A stretch of 64,000 bases of DNA from Xanthomonas codiaei (GCF_002939785.1 NZ_MDEC01000028.1:1-64000); one strand, 5' to 3'. Counted from the stretch's first letter, positions 8,550 to 17,998 are shown. Numbers and translations are program-made. Notes: generated from the letters alone by a model not told the origin.

Positions 8550-10736
8550 ATGCTGAAGACGATCTGCATGGCTGCAACGCTGGGCGTTGCGGCAAGCTCG
8601 CCGGCATTGGCCGATGAGCTGGAATTTCAGGGGCGCCGCGCACAGGCGCAGGTGCTGGACGATGGCGGTTTCGTGCTGCGATGGCCGCAGGGCGAGCGCC
8701 GCATTGCGGCGCAGCCGATGCGCACGCACACCGCCAGCCCGATGTTCGACGCCTTGTTCGCGCTGGCGCAGCAGGAGATGGCCGACGACCGCGTCGATGC
8801 GATCCGCGATCCGGCCTTCAATGCCGGCAAGCCGGTGCCGTGCCAGTGCTTCGAAACCGGCGAGCGCTGGCCCTACGTATGGACGCGCGATGTCAGTTTC
8901 GCGGCCGATCTGGCGCTGGCGCGGCTGGAGCCGCAGCGCACACGCAATTCCCTGCGTTTCAAGCTCTCCACCGCGCGCGATGGCCGTACGCCGGGCCTGT
9001 TCGTGGCGCAGGACACCGGCTCCGGTGGCAGCTGGCCGATCAGCAGCGACCGGGTGGTGTGGTTCCTGGCCGCGCGCGGTCTGCTGGACGACCAACCGTT
9101 TGCCGACGAGGTGTGGCAGGCGCTGCAGGCCACGCTCGCGCAGGATCGCGATGCGGTGTTCGATGCGCAGATCGGCCTCTACCGCGGCGAAACATCGTTT
9201 CTGGACTGGCGCGAGCAGACCTATCCGGACTGGACGCGCGAGGACGTGCGCTTCATCGCCGAGTCCTTTGCGCTGTCGACCAATGTGTTGCATTACCAGG
9301 CGCTGCGCCTGGCCGAACGGATGGCGCGCCAGCGCGGCGATGTGCGTGCCGCGCAGTACGCGCAATGGGCCGATGCGCTGCGGCAGGCGATCGATGCCCG
9401 CTTCTGGGATGCGTCCAGCCAGCAGTATGTGAGCTACCTGGGCAATGCCGCGCATCCGGTGCGCTATGCCAAGGTCGATCTGCTCGGCTTGTCGCTGGGC
9501 GTGCTGGCCGACGTGTTCCCGGCCGAGCGCGCACGCCTGGCGCTGCGCAACTACCCGGTGGTGGCCGGTGGCAGCCCGGTGGTGTGGCCACAGGAAGCCG
9601 CTTCACCGATCTACCACAACCGCGCCATCTGGCCGTTCGTTAGCGCCTATGCCTTGCGCGCATCGCGTGCGCTGGAGGATGCACCGCGCATCGCGCTGGA
9701 GTTGCAGTCGTTGATGCACGGCAGCGCGCTGGCCGGCTCCAACATGGAGAACTACGAAATGCAGCGCCTGGCGGTGCATGTGGAAGAGGGCGCGCGCAGT
9801 GGCCCGGTAGTCAATTCTCCGCGCCAGTTGTGGTCGGTTGCCGGCTATCTGGCTGCAGTGCTGGAAGGCGTGTTCGGCCTGTCTGCCGATGGTAGCGTCA
9901 CGCCGAAGTTGCCGCGCAGCCTGGTGCCGCTGTTGTTCGGTGCACGCCAACAGATCGTGCTGGAGCAGGGCACGCGTCGGTATGTGCTGCAGCGTCCGGC
10001 CGACGACCAGGGCGAGTTGCTGGTGGCCGGGCGTGTCGAGCGGCAGGGCCAGACCACGCAGGTGCAGCTGGTGGGGCGCAAGGCCGACCTGGCCGCGCCA
10101 CCGCAACCGGCGCAGGTGTTTGCGCCGGCAACGCCGGCGCCGCCCAAGGTGCAGGCGCATGCCAATCGGTATCGGGTTGCGATTCCGGCCGGCACCACGC
10201 TGTATATGGACGGCCGGGCCCTGGACGCCACCGAGTATTACGCGTTGCCCGACGATGGGCTGCAGCATGTGGTCAGCCTCACCCGCCGCGTGGATGGCCT
10301 TGAGTCGCTGCACAGTGCGTCGCTGACGCTTGGCCCATCGCAGACCTTGCCCGGCAGCCAGACCTGGGCATGGCACGCCGCGTCCACGGGGCGGCATCGC
10401 GTGTCGCTGCGCTATCGCAACGCCAATGGCCCGATCAATACCGGCGTCACTGCCGCGGTGAAGCGGCTGGTGCTGGAGTGCCCAGGCAGGCCGCCGCAAT
10501 CGCAGGTGATCGTGATGCCGCATAGCGTGGGCGAGCAGTTGTCCACACAGGTGAGCTTCGATGCCGTGGCAGGGCAGGCCTGCGTTTTCCGTTTGGAAGA
10601 CGGCTTCAACATGAGCGCCCTGGCGCATTTTGCCCAGTACACGGGTGACCGTGGCGGTCGGGACGGTGTGATCAATGCGGCGCAGGTGAGTGCGTTGATG
10701 ATCGGGCCGGCAGCCGAGACGGAGGCCGCGCCATGA
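8550..10736 (+). CDS. Secreted six-hairpin glycosidase-like protein
   Basis: This 728-residue protein has a signal peptide (MLKTICMAATLGVAASSPAL, then ADE). The middle resembles the alpha/alpha six-hairpin glycosidase fold: WPYVWTRDVSFAADLAL, then GGSWPISSDRVVW, DWREQTYPDW, VVWPQEAASPIYHNRAIWPF and SNMENYEMQ, all rich in aromatic and acidic residues as in glucoamylase- or debranching-like active sites. The last 200 or so residues look like a beta-sandwich. The context implies hydrolysis of alpha-glucans in the periplasm, but the exact activity is unknown. The start is uncertain: a strong purine-rich GGGAGGAAGG ends 30 bases upstream of the ATG at 8550, and an in-frame ATG at 8403 is the alternative. 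The stop overlaps the transporter start (ATGA). Confidence 0.75.
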   Translation: MLKTICMAATLGVAASSPALADELEFQGRRAQAQVLDDGGFVLRWPQGERRIAAQPMRTHTASPMFDALFALAQQEMADDRVDAIRDPAFNAGKPVPCQCFETGERWPYVWTRDVSFAADLALARLEPQRTRNSLRFKLSTARDGRTPGLFVAQDTGSGGSWPISSDRVVWFLAARGLLDDQPFADEVWQALQATLAQDRDAVFDAQIGLYRGETSFLDWREQTYPDWTREDVRFIAESFALSTNVLHYQALRLAERMARQRGDVRAAQYAQWADALRQAIDARFWDASSQQYVSYLGNAAHPVRYAKVDLLGLSLGVLADVFPAERARLALRNYPVVAGGSPVVWPQEAASPIYHNRAIWPFVSAYALRASRALEDAPRIALELQSLMHGSALAGSNMENYEMQRLAVHVEEGARSGPVVNSPRQLWSVAGYLAAVLEGVFGLSADGSVTPKLPRSLVPLLFGARQQIVLEQGTRRYVLQRPADDQGELLVAGRVERQGQTTQVQLVGRKADLAAPPQPAQVFAPATPAPPKVQAHANRYRVAIPAGTTLYMDGRALDATEYYALPDDGLQHVVSLTRRVDGLESLHSASLTLGPSQTLPGSQTWAWHAASTGRHRVSLRYRNANGPINTGVTAAVKRLVLECPGRPPQSQVIVMPHSVGEQLSTQVSFDAVAGQACVFRLEDGFNMSALAHFAQYTGDRGGRDGVINAAQVSALMIGPAAETEAAP

Positions 10737-12211
10737 CCGCGAAGCCACGCCTGAGTTTCTGGCAGATCTGGAACATGTGCTTCGGCTTTCTCGGCATCCA
10801 GTTCGGGTTTGCGCTGCAGAACGCCAATGCCAGCCGCATCTTCCAGACCCTTGGCGCGCAGGTCGACGACGTGCCGGGGCTATGGATCGCCGCACCGCTG
10901 ACCGGGCTGATCGTGCAGCCCATCATCGGCTATCTGTCCGACCGCACCTGGACCTCCTGGGGCCGTCGGCGCCCGTATTTCATGGTCGGTGCGGTGTTCA
11001 CCACGCTTGCGTTGCTGGCGATGCCCAACGCACCGCTGCTGTGGATCGCTGCCGGCACGCTATGGGTGCTGGATGCCTCGATCAATATCTCGATGGAGCC
11101 GTTCCGCGCCCTGGTCGGCGACCAGCTGCCACCGGCGCAGCGGCCCACCGGCTATGCGATGCAGAGCTTTTTCATCGGCATCGGCGCGATCGTCGCCAGC
11201 TTCCTGCCCTGGTTGCTGGCCCAGTGGGGCGTGGGCAATACCGCACCGCCGGGGCAGCTGCCCGACAGCGTGCGCTACGCGTTCTACCTGGGTGCGGCAG
11301 TGCTGTTCCTGTCGATCGGCTGGACGGTGCTGCGCACCCGCGAGTACAGCCCAGGCCAGCTGGCCGGATTCGACGATGCGCATCCGCCTGCCGCGGCAGC
11401 GCCCATCGCCGGCGTGCTGCCATCGACCGCCGCCAGCGCGATGTGGTGCGGTGCCGGGGTACTGCTTGCCGTCGCCATCGCCTGGCACCAGGGCGACCGC
11501 ATGCTGTACGTGCTGGCCGGCCTGTGCATCGCCTACGGCGCACTGCTGGCGCTGGCGCGGGTGCTGCCGGCGGGCAGCATGCTGGTGGCGATCGTGCAGG
11601 ACGTGCGCAGCATGCCGGGCACGATGCGGCGGCTGGCCTGGGTGCAGTTCTTTTCCTGGTTCGCCCTGTTCGCGATGTGGATCTACACCACCGCCGCGGT
11701 AACGCAGGTGCATTTCGGCGCAACCGATACCGCATCGGCGGCCTACAACGATGGCGCCAACTGGGTGGGCGTGCTGTTCGGTGCCTACAACGGCTTCGCC
11801 GCGCTAGCCGCGCTGGTCATCCCGTTGCTGGTGCGCGCGATCGGGCTGCGCTGGAGCCATCTGTGCAACCTGTGGCTGGGCGCTGCCGGGCTGCTGTCGA
11901 TGCTGGCGATCCGCGACCCGCACTGGTTGCTGCTGTCGATGCTGGGCGTGGGCTTTGCCTGGGCCTCGATCCTGTCGCTGCCGTACGCCTTGCTGTCCGA
12001 CAGTGTGCCTGCCGCCAAGATGGGCGTGTACATGGGCATCTTCAATTTTTTCATCGTGATTCCGCAGCTGGTCGCTGCCAGTGCGCTGGGCTTTGTGCTC
12101 CGCGCGTGGCTGGGCGGCCAACCGATCTATGCGCTGGCCATTGGTGGCCTCAGCCTGCTGATTGCGGGCGTGTGCGTGGTGCGGGTTCCAGTCGCCTCGG
12201 GAGGGCAGTGA
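10733..12211 (+). CDS. MFS/GPH-type sugar transporter (probable maltose/maltodextrin importer)
   Basis: This 492-residue inner-membrane protein has about 12 hydrophobic segments. It begins SFWQIWNMCFGFLGIQFGFALQN and carries the cytoplasmic-loop motif GYLSDRTWTSWGRRRPY, typical of the sucrose/maltose branch of glycoside symporters (MalY/SUT-like). It probably imports maltose or short maltodextrins from the periplasm into the cytoplasm, where the GH13 alpha-glucosidase acts. The start overlaps the stop of the upstream glycosidase gene by four bases, and its own stop overlaps the amylase start by one base (TGATG), so the three genes form a coupled operon. The substrate is inferred from context. 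Confidence 0.85.
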   Translation: MTAKPRLSFWQIWNMCFGFLGIQFGFALQNANASRIFQTLGAQVDDVPGLWIAAPLTGLIVQPIIGYLSDRTWTSWGRRRPYFMVGAVFTTLALLAMPNAPLLWIAAGTLWVLDASINISMEPFRALVGDQLPPAQRPTGYAMQSFFIGIGAIVASFLPWLLAQWGVGNTAPPGQLPDSVRYAFYLGAAVLFLSIGWTVLRTREYSPGQLAGFDDAHPPAAAAPIAGVLPSTAASAMWCGAGVLLAVAIAWHQGDRMLYVLAGLCIAYGALLALARVLPAGSMLVAIVQDVRSMPGTMRRLAWVQFFSWFALFAMWIYTTAAVTQVHFGATDTASAAYNDGANWVGVLFGAYNGFAALAALVIPLLVRAIGLRWSHLCNLWLGAAGLLSMLAIRDPHWLLLSMLGVGFAWASILSLPYALLSDSVPAAKMGVYMGIFNFFIVIPQLVAASALGFVLRAWLGGQPIYALAIGGLSLLIAGVCVVRVPVASGGQ

Positions 12212-13884
12212 TGCGTAGTGCGATGTGTGTGGCGTTGACGATGTACGCAGGCGTGGCGTTCGCGGCGCCTGCGGCCAAGGAGTATTACGGCACCCTGGAG
12301 CCATTCGCCGCCGATGCGGTGTACTTCGTGGTCACCGACCGTTTCGTCAATGGCGATACCGGCAACGACCAGCGCGCGCAGGGCGGTGCGCAGCGCAGCT
12401 TCGATGTGCCCACGCCCTGCGCCGATGGTAGCGACGACAACATCGGCTACCTGGGGGGCGACTTCAAGGGTATCGTCGATCATGCCGACTACATTCGCGA
12501 CCTGGGATTTGGCGCGGTGTGGATCACGCCCATCGTGGACAACCCCGATCAGGCGTTCACCGGCGGCAAGCCGATCACCTGCGGCAGCACGCTCAGTGAT
12601 CACGGCAAGACCGGCTACCACGGCTACTGGGGCGTCAACTTCTACAAGTTGGACGAACACCTGCCCAGCCCGGGCCTGGATTTCGCCGGTTTTACCCGCG
12701 CCATGCACGCCAACCACCTGAAAGTGGTGCTGGATATCGTGGGCAACCATGGTTCGCCGGCCTACACCATGCCAGAAGCGCAACCCGGCTTCGGCAAGCT
12801 CTACGATGCGCAGGGGCGCCTGGTCGCCGACCACCAGAATCTGCCGCCCGCGCAGCTGGATCCGCAGCACAACCCATTGCATGCCTTGTACAACACCGGC
12901 GGCGGGCTGGCGGAACTGTCCGATCTCAACGAGAACAATCCGGCCGTGCTCGACTATCTGGCCGGTGCGTATCTGCAATGGATGAAGCAGGGCGCCGATG
13001 CCTTCCGCATCGACACCATCGGCTGGATGCCGGATCGCTTCTGGCATGCCTTCGTGGCGCGCATCCGCGAAAAACGCGCGGGATTCTTCATGTTCGGCGA
13101 AGCCTTCGATTACGACGCCGACAAGATCGCCGGACATACCTGGGCGCGCAACGCCGGTGTCAGCGTGCTGGATTTTCCGTTGAAGCAGCAGCTGTCAGCA
13201 GTCTTCGGTCGTGAACAGGCGGGCTTCGAAAAGCTCGCCAAGCCATTGTTCCTGCGCCAGGGGCCGTACGCGAACCCTTACGAGCTGATGAGCTTCTACG
13301 ACAATCACGACATGGCGCGGCTGGATGCCAGCGACACCGGCTTCATCGACGCGCACAACTGGCTGTTCACCGCGCGCGGCATTCCGGTGATCTATTACGG
13401 CTCGGAAACCGGCTTCATGCGCGGGCGCGCCGAGCACGCCGGCAATCGCAATTATTTCGGCGTGGAGCGTATCCGTACGGCGGCGCAAAGCCCGATCTTT
13501 GCGCCGCTGCAGCGCATCGCACGTCTGCGCCGCGAAACCCCGGCCTTGCAGCGCGGCGTGCAGGTCGATATCAGCCTGCGCGGTCAGCAGGCCGCATTTT
13601 TGCGCGTGTATCAGCATGCCGGCACGAGTCAGACCGCCCTGGTGCTGCTCAACAAGAGCGATGCGGCAGCCAGCATCGAGGTCAAGCGTCTGCTGCAATC
13701 CGGTACCTGGCGCGATGCGGTCAGCGGCGAGCAACTGCAAGCGCAGGGGCGGCTGGTCGCGCAGGTCCCGGCGCATGGCGTGCGGGTGCTGCTGTCGGAT
13801 GCGCCGGTCACCGATCCCGCATTGCGCAAGCAACTCGATGCGCAGATGGCCGAACAAGCCGCCCGCGACGCCCGTAATCGGTAG
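12211..13884 (+). CDS. Secreted GH13 alpha-amylase / cyclomaltodextrin glucanotransferase-like enzyme
   Basis: This 557-residue enzyme has a signal peptide (MRSAMCVALTMYAGVAFAAP). The GH13 barrel shows all catalytic groups: Asp268 in AFRIDTIGW, Glu297 in FGEAFDYD and Asp367 in YDNHDMAR, with conserved DIVGNH in region I. The N-terminal part (YFVVTDRFVNGD, YLGGDFKGI, and the HGKTGYHGYWGVNF stretch) is CGTase/GH13_2-like. The protein is shorter than classical CGTases (about 680 residues) and lacks the C-terminal starch-binding domain, so amylase or maltodextrin-forming activity is more likely than true cyclisation. It is the last gene of the coupled three-gene operon, and its TAG stop lies inside a dispersed inverted repeat. 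Confidence 0.88.
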   Translation: MRSAMCVALTMYAGVAFAAPAAKEYYGTLEPFAADAVYFVVTDRFVNGDTGNDQRAQGGAQRSFDVPTPCADGSDDNIGYLGGDFKGIVDHADYIRDLGFGAVWITPIVDNPDQAFTGGKPITCGSTLSDHGKTGYHGYWGVNFYKLDEHLPSPGLDFAGFTRAMHANHLKVVLDIVGNHGSPAYTMPEAQPGFGKLYDAQGRLVADHQNLPPAQLDPQHNPLHALYNTGGGLAELSDLNENNPAVLDYLAGAYLQWMKQGADAFRIDTIGWMPDRFWHAFVARIREKRAGFFMFGEAFDYDADKIAGHTWARNAGVSVLDFPLKQQLSAVFGREQAGFEKLAKPLFLRQGPYANPYELMSFYDNHDMARLDASDTGFIDAHNWLFTARGIPVIYYGSETGFMRGRAEHAGNRNYFGVERIRTAAQSPIFAPLQRIARLRRETPALQRGVQVDISLRGQQAAFLRVYQHAGTSQTALVLLNKSDAAASIEVKRLLQSGTWRDAVSGEQLQAQGRLVAQVPAHGVRVLLSDAPVTDPALRKQLDAQMAEQAARDARNR

Positions 13885-13953
13885 GAGCGGACCTGGCCGC
13901 GACGAGGCGTTACCGATACCGGTGAAGCCCGTCGCGGCCGGGTCCGCTCCTAC
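13881..13953. repeat. GTAGGAGCGG inverted repeat
   Basis: Two 24-base arms (13881-13904 and 13930-13953) are reverse complements with one mismatch and flank a 25-base centre. The first arm overlaps the amylase stop codon. The same arm sequences recur in the tandem array at 48646-48868. On RNA it forms a strong hairpin that may terminate or protect the glucan operon transcript. Confidence 0.8.
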
Positions 13954-14001
13954 AGCGCAATCAGGAGGCCGCGACCGATTGCAGCGCACCATGCATGCTG
14001 T

Positions 14002-14023
14002 CCCGAATCCCGAATCCCGAATC
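14002..14023. repeat. CCCGAAT triplicated short repeat
   Basis: Three head-to-tail copies of a 7-base unit reading CCGAATC lie at the end of the LacI-type gene. The same unit occurs at 20064-20156 and 54821-54842 in this window, and it is a familiar intergenic motif in Xanthomonas. Confidence 0.6.
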
Positions 14024-15143
14024 AGCGCCTTGCAGCTCCATCCGCCGCCAGGTCAACCGCTGCCTCGCCGGTCTCCGCGCCGGATCGGTTCCAGCCCAGC
14101 GGCGGCTGCAGGCCATGGCTGCGCGAGGAATCGCGCACTGCCAGTTTCACCGGAATCGTGCGGCTCTGCGCCGCTTCGCCGCGGATCAGCGCCACCAGGC
14201 TTTCCACCAGCAGCGTGCCGGCCTGCTTGGTGTCCTGCTGCACCGTGGACAAGGCCGGCGCCACCGAGGCGGCCAGTGCGATGTCGTCGAAGCCGCTGAC
14301 TGCCACGTCCTGTGGCACGCGCAGGCCGCGCTCGCGCAGGGCGCGCATCGCGCCGATGGCGATCAGGTCGCTGGCTGCGCACACCGCATCGAATGCCTTG
14401 CCGCTGTCCAGCAGCGCCAGGCATGCAGCGTGACCGGACGACTCGGTGGTGATCGCATCGAACTGCAGCGCCGCGTCGGCAACCAGATCCTGTTGCGCCA
14501 GTGCAGCGACGTGGCCGCGGTAACGTTCCTCGAATTCGGGGTAGTGATTGGAGGCATGGCCCAGGAAGGCGATGCGTCGGCAGCCCTGCGCCAACAGGTG
14601 CTCGGTGATGTCCAGCCCGCCCTGGTAGTTGTCGCTGCCGATGGAGATGCCCGGCTGGCCCGGCAGCGCCGCGCCCCAGCGCACGAAATGCGTGCCTTGT
14701 TCCACCAGCAGCTGCAGCCGCTGGCGCGATTCCTGGTAATCGCCGTAGCCCAGCAGGATGATGCCGTCGGCCTTGTTGCTGTCTTCGTAGTCGGCCTGCC
14801 AGTCCTTGGACAGCTGCTGGAAGGACACCAGCAGGTCGTAGCCCTGCAGCGCGCAGGCGCGGGTGATCGAGCCCAGCATCGAATGGAAGAACGGGTTGAT
14901 CAGCGAATCGTCGGCGGTGGGGTCTTCGAAGAACAGCAGCGCCAGCGTGCCGGCATTGCGCAGCCGCAACGAGGAAGCGTTCTTGTCGACCTTGTAGTTC
15001 AGCTCGCGGGCGATGCGCAGGATGCGCTTGCGGGTTTCCTCGTTGACCATCGGGCTGCCGCGCAGTGCACGCGAGACGGTCGGTTGCGACACCCCGGCCA
15101 GGTAGGCGATATCCAGCGAGGTGGCTTTACCCTTGATGGTCAT
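14022..15143 (-). CDS. LacI-family transcriptional regulator of the alpha-glucan locus
   Basis: This 373-residue regulator has an N-terminal helix-turn-helix (ATSLDIAYLAGVSQPTVSRAL, then RGSPMVNEETRKRIL) in the LacI layout, followed by a periplasmic-binding-protein-like sensor domain (ALLFFEDPTADDSLINPFF, ADGIILLGYGD, GSDNYQGG, AVCAASDLIAIGAMRAL, VSGFDDI). It probably represses the locus until a maltodextrin signal binds. It faces away from thrS and closes the glucan region. The ATG at 15143 places the HTH about 10 residues from the N-terminus, the family norm, but has a weak ribosome binding site; in-frame alternatives at about 15176-15179 add some 12 residues. The three identical operator copies are its likely targets. 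Confidence 0.87.
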   Translation of the reverse strand: MTIKGKATSLDIAYLAGVSQPTVSRALRGSPMVNEETRKRILRIARELNYKVDKNASSLRLRNAGTLALLFFEDPTADDSLINPFFHSMLGSITRACALQGYDLLVSFQQLSKDWQADYEDSNKADGIILLGYGDYQESRQRLQLLVEQGTHFVRWGAALPGQPGISIGSDNYQGGLDITEHLLAQGCRRIAFLGHASNHYPEFEERYRGHVAALAQQDLVADAALQFDAITTESSGHAACLALLDSGKAFDAVCAASDLIAIGAMRALRERGLRVPQDVAVSGFDDIALAASVAPALSTVQQDTKQAGTLLVESLVALIRGEAAQSRTIPVKLAVRDSSRSHGLQPPLGWNRSGAETGEAAVDLAADGAARR

Positions 15144-15393
15144 GGTCGGCAGCGGCAGGACGATGGCCGGCATCATGCCATGCGCCCGCCGGCCCCGTGC
15201 CGGCCTGCCCGGCGGCCGCCTGATTGGTTTACCATTCACGCCCGAGACCCCTTGCGAGAAGGTGGCCCGCGCCCCGCGCCGGCCGAGCGTGCGACATGAG
15301 CACTACCACCGCCCACCGCTGATCCCGACCGGCGCCCGTGTCCGTGGCGCCCGCGACGCGGTCTTCCGCATGACCTTTCCCGCTTCTCCCTCA

Positions 15394-15414
15394 GCCTGTC
15401 CGCAGTGGACAGGC
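15394..15414 (+). promoter_or_regulatory. Hairpin in the thrS leader
   Basis: GCCTGTCC and GGACAGGC form a perfect 8-bp stem with the 5-base loop GCAGT, 49 bases before the thrS start. There is no T-run, so it is not a terminator. E. coli thrS is autoregulated through leader hairpins; a comparable role here is a guess. The rest of the 15144-15463 gap must hold both the LacI-type and thrS promoters, which I cannot place. Confidence 0.35.
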
Positions 15415-15463
15415 CTCCCATGGCAGCTTCCGGCTGCAGCCAGACCAGATCTCATCCTTGCCC

Positions 15464-17368
15464 ATGATCAACATCACGCTCCCCGACGGCAGCCGCCGCG
15501 AATTCGAATCCCCCGTCTCGGTGATGCAGGTCGCCCAGTCGATCGGCGCCGGCCTGGCCAAGGCCACCATCGCCGGCCAGGTCGACGGCCAGCTGGTCGA
15601 CGCCAGCGACGTCATCGACCATGACGCCAGCCTGCGCATCATCACCGCCAAGGATGCCGAAGGCGTGGAGATCATCCGCCACTCCTGCGCCCACCTGGTC
15701 GGCCATGCGGTCAAGCAGCTGTATCCCGAGGTCAAGATGGTGATCGGCCCGGTGATCGCCGAAGGCTTCTATTACGACATCTACAGCGAGCGCCCGTTCA
15801 CGCCCGAAGACATGGCCGCGATCGAGCAGCGCATGCAGGAGCTGATCGCGCAGGACTACGACGTGATCAAGAAGGTCACCCCGCGCGCGGAGGTGATCGA
15901 GGTATTCGCCCAGCGCGGGGAGGAGTACAAGCTGCGCCTGATCGAGGACATGTCCGAGGACATCACCGCGATGGGCCTGTACTACCACCAGGAATACGTG
16001 GACATGTGCCGCGGCCCGCATGTGCCCAATACGCGCTTCCTCAAGGCGTTCAAGCTGACCCGCATTTCCGGCGCCTACTGGCGCGGCGATGCCAAGAACG
16101 AGCAGCTGCAGCGCATCTACGGCACCGCCTGGGCCGACAAGAAGCAGCTGGATGCCTACATCTTGCGCATGGAAGAGGCCGACAAGCGCGACCACCGCCG
16201 CATCGGCAAGGCGCAGGACCTGTTCCACCTGCAGGAAGAAGCGCCGGGCCTGGTGTTCTGGCACCCCAAGGGCTGGTCGCTGTGGCAGGTGGTCGAGCAG
16301 TACATGCGCAAGGTCTATCGCGACAGCGGCTACGGCGAGGTGCGCTGCCCGCAGATCCTGGACGTGTCGCTGTGGCAGAAATCCGGCCATTGGGACAACT
16401 ACCAGGACGCGATGTTCTTCACCGAATCGGAGAAGCGCACCTACGCGGTCAAGCCGATGAACTGCCCGGGCCACGTGCAGGTGTTCAACCAGGGCCTGCA
16501 CAGCTACCGCGACCTGCCGATCCGCTACGGCGAATTCGGCGCCTGCCACCGCAACGAGCCCTCCGGCGCGCTGCACGGCATCCTGCGCGTGCGCGGCTTC
16601 ACCCAGGACGACGGGCACGTGTTCTGCCTGGAATCGCAGATCGAATCCGAGGTCACCGCCTTCCACCAGCAGGCGCTGGCGGTCTACACCGCGTTCGGTT
16701 TCGACGACATCCAGATCAAGATCGCGCTGCGTCCGGAAAAGCGCCTGGGCGACGATGCCACCTGGGACAAGGCCGAGGCCGCGCTGCGCAGCGCGCTGGG
16801 CGTGTGCGGGGTGGAGTGGCAGGAGCTGCCGGGCGAGGGCGCCTTCTATGGTCCCAAGATCGAGTACCACCTCAAGGACGCCATCGGCCGGACCTGGCAG
16901 CTGGGCACCATGCAGGTCGACTTCATGATGCCGGGCCGCCTGGGCGCCGAGTACGTGGACGAGAACAGCCAGAAGAAGCATCCGGTGATGCTGCACCGGG
17001 CCATCGTCGGCTCGATGGAGCGTTTCATCGGCATCCTGATCGAGCACCACGCCGGCGCCTTCCCGTCCTGGCTGGCCCCGGTCCAGGTCGTTGTCGCCAA
17101 CATCACCGACGCTCAGGCCGAATATGTCGACTCGGTTCGGAAAACCCTTGCAAATCAAGGCTTCCGTGTCAGCGCCGATTTGCGTAACGAGAAGATCGGT
17201 TATAAGATTCGCGAGCATACGCTGCAACGCGTGCCGTATCTGCTCGTCGTCGGCGACCGCGAGAAGGAAAATGGCGCGGTTGCCGTGCGGACGCGATCGG
17301 GAGAGGACCTCGGGACCATGTCGGTTTCGGCCTTCATCGAACGTCTGCAGGCAGAGCAGGCAGCGTGA
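15464..17368 (+). CDS. thrS: Threonyl-tRNA synthetase
   Basis: This 634-residue class II synthetase charges tRNA-Thr. The order is an N-terminal TGS domain ([20 protein letters not shown]), an editing domain with [20 protein letters not shown], a catalytic core with [13 protein letters not shown], the motif 2 region ([19 protein letters not shown]), and a C-terminal anticodon-binding domain ([14 protein letters not shown]). Length matches the family. The ATG at 15464 is chosen over an in-frame TTG two codons upstream because MINITLPDG is the usual N-terminus. It heads the thrS-infC-rpmI-rplT-pheST-ihfA arrangement common to gammaproteobacteria, 63 bases before infC. Confidence 0.98.
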   Translation: MINITLPDGSRREFESPVSVMQVAQSIGAGLAKATIAGQVDGQLVDASDVIDHDASLRIITAKDAEGVEIIRHSCAHLVGHAVKQLYPEVKMVIGPVIAEGFYYDIYSERPFTPEDMAAIEQRMQELIAQDYDVIKKVTPRAEVIEVFAQRGEEYKLRLIEDMSEDITAMGLYYHQEYVDMCRGPHVPNTRFLKAFKLTRISGAYWRGDAKNEQLQRIYGTAWADKKQLDAYILRMEEADKRDHRRIGKAQDLFHLQEEAPGLVFWHPKGWSLWQVVEQYMRKVYRDSGYGEVRCPQILDVSLWQKSGHWDNYQDAMFFTESEKRTYAVKPMNCPGHVQVFNQGLHSYRDLPIRYGEFGACHRNEPSGALHGILRVRGFTQDDGHVFCLESQIESEVTAFHQQALAVYTAFGFDDIQIKIALRPEKRLGDDATWDKAEAALRSALGVCGVEWQELPGEGAFYGPKIEYHLKDAIGRTWQLGTMQVDFMMPGRLGAEYVDENSQKKHPVMLHRAIVGSMERFIGILIEHHAGAFPSWLAPVQVVVANITDAQAEYVDSVRKTLANQGFRVSADLRNEKIGYKIREHTLQRVPYLLVVGDREKENGAVAVRTRSGEDLGTMSVSAFIERLQAEQAA

Positions 17369-17431
17369 GCCAACCCCGGCCGGTCTGGATGATCCGGATG
17401 CGCCGGTTCGATTCCCCTGGGAGATTGCAAT

Positions 17432-17959
17432 ATCAGTACCCCTGACAACAAACAGAACCGCAAGAACCAAGAAATCCGTGTGCCGCGCGTCCGCGTGATC
17501 GGCAGCCACGGAGAGATGGTCGGCGTGTTGTCGCGCGACGAAGCGCTCGCCAAGGCCGAGGAAGAAGGCCTGGATCTGGTCGAAATCCAGCCGCAGGCCG
17601 ATCCGCCGGTCTGCAAGATCATGGACTTCGGCAAGTTCAAGTTCGAGCAGCAGAAGAAGGCCAACGAGGCCAAGAAGAAGACCAAGCAGGTCGAGATCAA
17701 GGAACTCAAGTTCCGCCCGGTCACCGACGAGGGCGACTACCAGATCAAGCTGCGCAACATGCGCCGCTTTCTGGAAGAAGGCGACAAGGTCAAGGTCAAC
17801 ATCCGTTTCCGTGGCCGTGAAATGAGCCACCAGGAGCTGGGTCGCGAGATGGCGGCCCGGATCGAGGCCGATCTGGGCGACGAGATCGTCATCGAGTCCC
17901 GTCCGCGCCTGGAAGGGCGTCAGATGGTGATGATGATCGCGCCCAAGAAGAAGGTCTGA
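17432..17959 (+). CDS. infC: Translation initiation factor IF-3, with an ATC start codon
   Basis: IF-3 binds the 30S subunit and selects correct start codons. The protein has the N-domain ([20 protein letters not shown]), a lysine-rich linker ([17 protein letters not shown]) and the C-domain ([11 protein letters not shown]). No ATG or GTG gives a full N-terminus; the GTG at 17480 would remove about 16 conserved residues. The frame instead runs back to an ATC at 17432 (reads [16 protein letters not shown]), 8 bases after GGGAG. E. coli infC starts at the rare AUU so that IF-3 can repress its own synthesis by rejecting poor start codons, and AUC belongs to the same discriminated class. Length would be 175 residues, close to the family's usual 180. 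Confidence 0.95.
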   Translation: MSTPDNKQNRKNQEIRVPRVRVIGSHGEMVGVLSRDEALAKAEEEGLDLVEIQPQADPPVCKIMDFGKFKFEQQKKANEAKKKTKQVEIKELKFRPVTDEGDYQIKLRNMRRFLEEGDKVKVNIRFRGREMSHQELGREMAARIEADLGDEIVIESRPRLEGRQMVMMIAPKKKV

Positions 17960-17965
17960 TCCTGC

Positions 17966-17998
17966 GCCGTGGCGGCCCCGGTTGGGGCCGGTCACGGC
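17966..17998 (+). promoter_or_regulatory. Strong hairpin between infC and rpmI
   Basis: GCCGTG-G-CGGCCCC, loop GGTT, GGGGCCG-GT-CACGGC gives 13 base pairs with a small internal loop, starting 7 bases after the infC stop. It has no following T-run. In E. coli the infC-rpmI region carries the L20 translational operator; this hairpin is in the corresponding place but its role is unproven. The remaining 200 bases to rpmI show nothing else. Confidence 0.45.

Noticed and set aside
10777-12210. Extension of the amylase reading frame upstream across the MFS gene
   Set aside because: It is the wrong frame of the transporter gene; the amylase begins at the ATG at 12211 with a signal peptide. No fusion protein is present.
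15144-15463. T-box riboswitch before thrS
   Set aside because: T-boxes are mainly found in Gram-positive bacteria, and no T-box core sequence or terminator/antiterminator pair is visible.
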